A stretch of DNA of 64,000 nt from the NCBI RefSeq assembly GCF_030272615.1, contig NC_081412.1, positions 37,952,911-38,016,910 of the forward strand, written 5' to 3'. The stretch comes from Cryptomeria japonica (taxonomy: Eukaryota; Streptophyta; Pinopsida; Cupressales; Cupressaceae). A model generated the notes under the pieces. It saw nothing but the letters and a program-made list of their open reading frames with translations, was not told the origin of the DNA and did not search any database. Of the stretch, positions 59,321 through 64,000 are shown piece by piece. Position numbers and translations under genes: made by a program. The first letter of the stretch is position 1. Each line of letters starts with the position of its first letter.

Positions 59321-59544
59321 AAGTTTAGTCTAGATGATTCAAATCCAGTTGGTACACCTATGATGATCGAATGTAAGATGAAAAATGATGATGAGTCCCC
59401 TAAAGAAAATTAGACTGGATATAGGTCTATGATTGGTGGATTGTTATATTTAACTCAGACTAGACCAAGTATTATGAATGTTGTATGTCTTGTTGCTAAA
59501 TTTCAAGCTGATCCTAAAGAATCTCATGTTACTATTGTGAAAAG

Positions 59545-59706
59545 GATTTTTATATATTTGAAGGATATAGTTGACTTTGGCTTGTGATATCCTAAGGATG
59601 ATGACTTTACCTTGAGTGCTTTATCAGATGTTGATTGGGCTGGTGATGTGGATGATAGAAAGACTACAAGTGGTGGTGCATTTTTCTTGGGTAAGAGATT
59701 AGTTTG
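59545..59706 (+). pseudogene. RNase H of H, truncated
   Basis: Reads DVDWAGDVDDRKTTSGGAFFLGKRLVWL, the first half of copia RNase H; the match stops at about 59706. Earlier part (59330-59540) carries MIGGLLYLTQTRPS. Confidence 0.75.
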
Positions 59707-59888
59707 GCTAACCACAAACCTATCACACATATGGTTTTGAATGACCACAAACTATTATGGTGGGGAATCTAATGCACACACTTTGTAAAAAAAATCATCA
59801 CTTTGGTCTTTATTTATGAACTTTTATGCTTCTTCTTTTGTATGTGCGTCAAAATTGATTATTGAGTCCATATAAAAATCAATCCATA
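59707..59888. other. Junction between H and I
   Basis: About 180 bp; nothing recognised. H was truncated here before or during the arrival of I. Confidence 0.4.
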
Positions 59889-60262
59889 TGTAAAATTTGA
59901 TGATTCAACCTCACAAGCCAAGAATCACCTACAAGGAAACCACCTATTACAAGGATAAACCAAGCAAGGATAATTTTCTCAACATAACCTAAGAATCCTA
60001 TTTTGACAGTATAAAAATATTATGTTACAAATGAATGAATGAATCCTTGTGAAAAGGATGAATGAAACCCTAGCTGCAACCCTTAAAGCTAGATTAAATT
60101 AGTTGGTGCCAAGTGTCACAATCATAATGAATGAGACAACTTAAGATATTATTATCCTAATTTAATAAAAGGAAAAAGAAGGTAAGTTTATCTTAAGTGA
60201 ATAAAGTAATTAAATGACCTAACTAATTAAATAAGTAACTAATTTGCATAACTACTCCAACT
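59889..60262 (-). repeat. Element I 3' LTR (left)
   Basis: 374 bp; a PPT (minus-strand AGGGGAAAG) adjoins at 60263-60272. The terminal TG (element sense) is altered to AG here. Confidence 0.85.
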
Positions 60263-60480
60263 TTCCCCTCTTAATATTAACTAAGGGGAAAGCTAAAAGG
60301 CTAATGATGAATGCAAAATGCAAGCATGAATGGGTCTCGACAACAAATTCTTTATAAGGTACCCATGTACAAACCAATGTAGCTTTCATAAATGAAGAAA
60401 ATGAGAAAAAACTACTGGGAGAAAACTTCTCTCTGAAAGAGAGAAAAAGAAATGAAAAAGAGTACATGTGACTAAGCACA
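60263..60480. other. 3' internal end of I
   Basis: PPT at the left edge; the rest is non-coding in the parts I could follow, resembling the sequence that follows the LTR of G (CAAAATGCAAGCATG and GTACCCATGTACAAA words). Confidence 0.5.
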
Positions 60481-61270
60481 CTTTAGCTTATCCTTCTTTG
60501 ATGATGAACTCTTAGAAGAGGAATTAAATTTAAAGAATCATGTCATTGGATGTTCTTGGGCTACTCATGTGACCTGAAATCCTTTTGTTTCTATTTTTTG
60601 GCATTGCCGTGTGAATCTTTTTGATCTGTGGTGCCTCGGGATGCAAGAAGAGCCTATGATTTGGTAGACTTCAATCAACGCATCTAAACCAACTTGGTTT
60701 TCTCTTAAGTGAGTTGAGGATAAAACTCATCAACTAAAGGAATGGTGTAATGGGCACCAAGTGCATCTTTGGTGGCATAAAGCTAGAAAAAAATTGAATA
60801 ATTAAGACCAAGCTTGGCAATGATAGAGAGAATCAACTAAAAGTCCTTTTTAATACCACACTAAGTTGCAGCTGTAATCTAAGAGACTTGGTTTTGGTGA
60901 AGAAGTCCTATATTTTATTAAAAAAATTAGGATTCAATCTAATAAGCTCATTTTCCAACTGAAATCCCCTCAATGCATCTTGCTTAGCAAACAAGGACTC
61001 CAATGTAGTCTAGATCTTATTGAGTGTGGTGAAAGACTCAACATGAAATAGAAGATCTAAATACATAGACATGCATAATATCCCAAAATCCTCATCACAC
61101 CTATTTAAGCACTTTCTTTTTTTAGCAACACTTATAAGCTTAGGTTATGTACCCACAATCATTCTGCATAATTCACATCTTTCTTCATATTAATTTCCAT
61201 TTATTTTTTCCAATTGTCATAGTTGAATGAAGTGAGATGATAAATATAATTTGGATCCATGATAAGTGAA
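60481..61270 (-). pseudogene. gag: gag of element I (UBN2 type)
   Basis: The minus strand gives ESLFAKQDALRGFQLENELI, the UBN2 motif, and upstream NYDNWKK. It is broken by many stops. Close to relic D at 24945-25551, which shows a family with at least two copies here. Confidence 0.7.
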
Positions 61271-62412
61271 CGAAAAAGTACAAAAATGGACTAATTCAAT
61301 AATATAGATCCTCTCAATGTTCAAAAAATATTTTCGCTCTAAACAAAAATCAAATGATTTGCACATATTCCAAGATGGAACCCAAAAGTAAAAGTTTGAT
61401 CTCTCTAAGTATCTAACAAATATTCTAGAAAAATAAACCTAAGATGTGCAAGATGAATCCACCAACTTCCCAACACCTACTCGTTTACAAAAAATGGTGT
61501 TTGGATGTACAAGATATGGGCCCAAAAGCACAAAACTATAGATCTGAATTCATAAACCTAGTATAAAAAATTAGAGAATAATTTGGAAACATATCAGCAC
61601 CACCAGTTGGCATCGAAAGAAGAATTATCATGTTTACATAATTTCAAGCTCGTATGACTAAGTTATGGCCACAAAATAAAAGACATATCAAAATAGAACC
61701 TAGGTGATGATGTACATTCATACAGATGATGTCAACATGATGTGAGCATTAAAATATTCTATAAATATTCACCTAAAAATAATATGATCCTCTAAAAAAT
61801 CCCTAGAATATACCTTTAAAAAAGAATATTCTAACCCTTTTAATTAAAATTGCAAAAAAAGATAGACAAGAATATTCCCTTATGGTACACTGCTATACTT
61901 GCCTACATTGGACTTTTGGAGGCTTTTAATGCCTTTAAGATTTGATTTTCTTTGCAAAAAAAATTTCAAAATAAACTTTTGAAAATAATTAAAATTACAA
62001 AAAAAAATGTTTTTAAACAAATTGACCTAATTTTGTTTTGGACACAGGTACGAATCCATAGTTGCACAAAAAACGTGCCCTCCAAAAAATCACCATAATT
62101 TTTGGCGATCTTAGATTTAAGTATTTGGATAAGTGATCTTGGGATTTTTGGACATTCTCAGCACAATTGTGATATCCATTTTGCTCCAAAGTGCTTAGAT
62201 TTTTTACTAGCCCCCGAACTTTGCCTAGATCTGTATGCCCTCAAAAAAAATGCCCAAAACTTCAACTCCTCAAATTTTGATGAAATGATAGCCAATCTAT
62301 ACATTTTTGTATGTTGTGAACATGATGACAACCTCTATGTGAGCCCAAGGTGCATTGAAAAATGTCTCAATTCTATATCCTTCAAGAATATGGACAAGAA
62401 CTTAGTAGAACT
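61271..62412 (-). other. Leader of element I
   Basis: About 1.1 kb, A/T-rich with A-runs. The plus ORF at 62102-62419 runs into the PBS and is not supported as a gene. Confidence 0.5.
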
Positions 62413-62424
62413 GCTTTGATACCA
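62413..62424 (-). other. Primer-binding site of I
   Basis: TGGTATCAAAGC on the minus strand, directly next to the right LTR; one change from the copia consensus. Confidence 0.9.
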
Positions 62425-62799
62425 TGTAGAAGTTGATGATTCAACCTCACGAGCCAAGAGTCATCTACAAGAACAACACTTGTCACAAAGAGAAATCAAG
62501 CAATGATAATTTTCTCAATGCATCCTAAGAATTTTGTATTGATTGCATAAAAACATTATGCTAAAAATGAGTCAACGAATCCTTATATGAAAAGGATGAA
62601 TGAAACCCTAGATGAAATCCTTAAAGGTATATTAAATTTGCTAGGGCCAAGTGTCACAATCATAATGAATGAGATAAATTAATTTATTAGTAGCTTAATT
62701 TAATAAAAGGAAAAAAACCTAAGTTTATCTTAAGAGACTAAAGTAACTAAAGGACCTAATTGATTAAATAATTAGGTAATTGTCCCAAATACTCTAACA
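62425..62799 (-). repeat. Element I 5' LTR (right)
   Basis: 375 bp, TGTTAGAG to CTTCTACA in element sense, aligning with 59889-60262. Confidence 0.88.
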
Positions 62800-64000
62800 C
62801 CATCTACCAACATACATGGGTAGCCAGTCATTATACTTATCGGTTTGGTAAAAATCCTTTTCGCCTACATTGTTTATCAATATGTTAAACTCTCTTGTAA
62901 TCCTTACCTTGGTCCTCAGACTTTGAGATTACTCCAAATTTCACATTCCCCCCTTAATCAAAGATTCAACTTTCCTGATTCACCATCAAGCTTAGATACG
63001 AGCCTGATCTATTCCACAACTTGGAGTCACATTCTCTACAAGCACAAGAGGATACATGCTATATGATTAAATATGCTATTAGACTAATCCATGTAGGCCA
63101 AAATCAACAAGGGTTATAAATCACTTGGGAAAATTAAACTTTCATATGGCTAAATTTTACATCTTTAGATGAAAAATATTTGCGGTGTCAAGTACAATTG
63201 ATCATGTACCCCCTACAACAACTCGGGTACAATTAGAATAATTTCTATTTTACCTTTTAACAAAGGTTAATACCACTCAATAATTTTCAAAAAATATTTT
63301 TTATTTCAGCTATGGTAGCTAATTCTTCTAGATTTTCTCAAACTTTTGCATATCCTCTCACATCGATCTCCTTTGTGGTGAACTTCTCTATTAATAGGTG
63401 CCAAAGTAAAAAATGATTTGACCCTGAAGGAAAAATAGAATTTGAAGTAGCAAACAATACACTTAACTACTCATTTTATTAATCATTCAATAGCCATTTA
63501 AATAGTTACAAATAATCTTAACTAGATCATATAAATTTGCTAACAATTTTGATAGCAACTATACCTGATTGATAGCTAACTAGTACTATTTGACAACACA
63601 TTGAAATTAACAAAACATCCTGGACACCTAAAGTATTTGATTACACATATACAACACTCCATTATAACTTAATTGTTTATGCCAGAGAATTTATTCCAGC
63701 ACCCCAACATAATGCTACAATATTAGATTGGCTACAAAAAAACCAAATGAAATACATTATACCAAAAAAAATTCTTTGAAAAATATTTCTCAAACTAGTA
63801 AGAATTCTTTCAGATGCTGCCCAATTGTACGTATAGTCACATAGCTATCATCCAAGTTCCAAACATAATTGGACATCATCTGCCCATGAAATATCTCATC
63901 ATCCTCATAAAGGTAGAATCTTGAACTTCCAGATTTTTGGATCTCCCTTGAACTATCAAACACTAATCCTCACATGTATTTCTCATAACTTCAATGAGGT
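62800..64000. other. Unassigned right end of window
   Basis: 1.2 kb, A/T-rich. I see no domain, LTR end or host gene. It could be the continuation of H or of an older element. Confidence 0.4.

Larger units (their letters stand above)
54250..59706 (+). mobile_element. Element H: Ty1/copia retrotransposon, 3' end missing
   Basis: 5' LTR 54250-55578, PBS, gag, protease, integrase, RT and the first part of RNase H in copia order. It breaks off near 59706 inside RNase H; no 3' LTR is seen up to 64000. Many stops plus a few shifts. Confidence 0.88.
59889..62799 (-). mobile_element. Element I: non-autonomous copia element with gag only
   Basis: 2.9 kb, LTRs 59889-60262 and 62425-62799 (374 and 375 bp), PBS, gag, no pol. 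Flanks CCATA and CCATC fit a TSD with one change. The internal region is only about 2.16 kb, too short for pol. Confidence 0.85.

Noticed and set aside
62102-62419. Plus ORF of 105 codons ending at the PBS of I
   Set aside because: Antisense to the leader of I and reads through the PBS; no domain.

Overview
This window is nuclear DNA of a seed plant. I lean towards a conifer or other large-genome gymnosperm, but that is inference: I found no host gene, rRNA or tRNA. What I can read is almost entirely LTR retrotransposons inserted into one another. The boundaries come from paired LTRs, 5-bp target-site duplications (TSDs), primer-binding sites (PBS) and polypurine tracts (PPT), all read directly from the sequence. 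Nearly every gene is broken by stops or frameshifts.

Layout. Element A (1-22432, +, left end outside the window) is a decayed Ty3/gypsy element of Tat type with gag and protease but no RT or integrase core. Element B (3651-16493, -) is a near-intact Tat-type Ty3/gypsy inserted into A with TSD AGGTG. 22433-about 24500 is the 3' end and LTR of a third Tat-like element, C. 24945-25551 is an antisense copia gag relic, D. Element E (25552-53325, +) is a copia-like, pol-less element with about 1.14-kb LTRs. It carries a truncated gag and a large unrecognised gene. E is split by element F (29008-46764, +, TSD CTTAT), a second copy of A. F's 5' LTR is split in turn by copia element G (29704-36507, -, TSD GTTTC). 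So E contains F, which contains G. Element H (54250-about 59706, +) is a copia with one LTR, gag and most of pol. Element I (59889-62799, -) is a gag-only copia with two LTRs. I recognised nothing in 53326-54249 and 62800-64000.

How the genes relate. B encodes protease, RT, a degenerate RNase H, a second intact RNase H and integrase in one frame of 5.5 kb broken by seven stops and no frameshift. A and F lack RT and the integrase core but keep a capsid and zinc-knuckle gag that B lacks. A and B each carry, antisense between the pol end and the 3' LTR, an intron-containing gene for a plant mobile domain (PMD) protein. Both have a short exon 1, a phase-0 intron 1 and a minisatellite in that intron. 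F keeps only a fragment of this gene.

The strongest leads are the antisense PMD genes, the conserved hydrophobic plus integrase-tail ORF of A and F, and the unknown gene of about 1,000 codons in E. All divergence figures are counts by eye.
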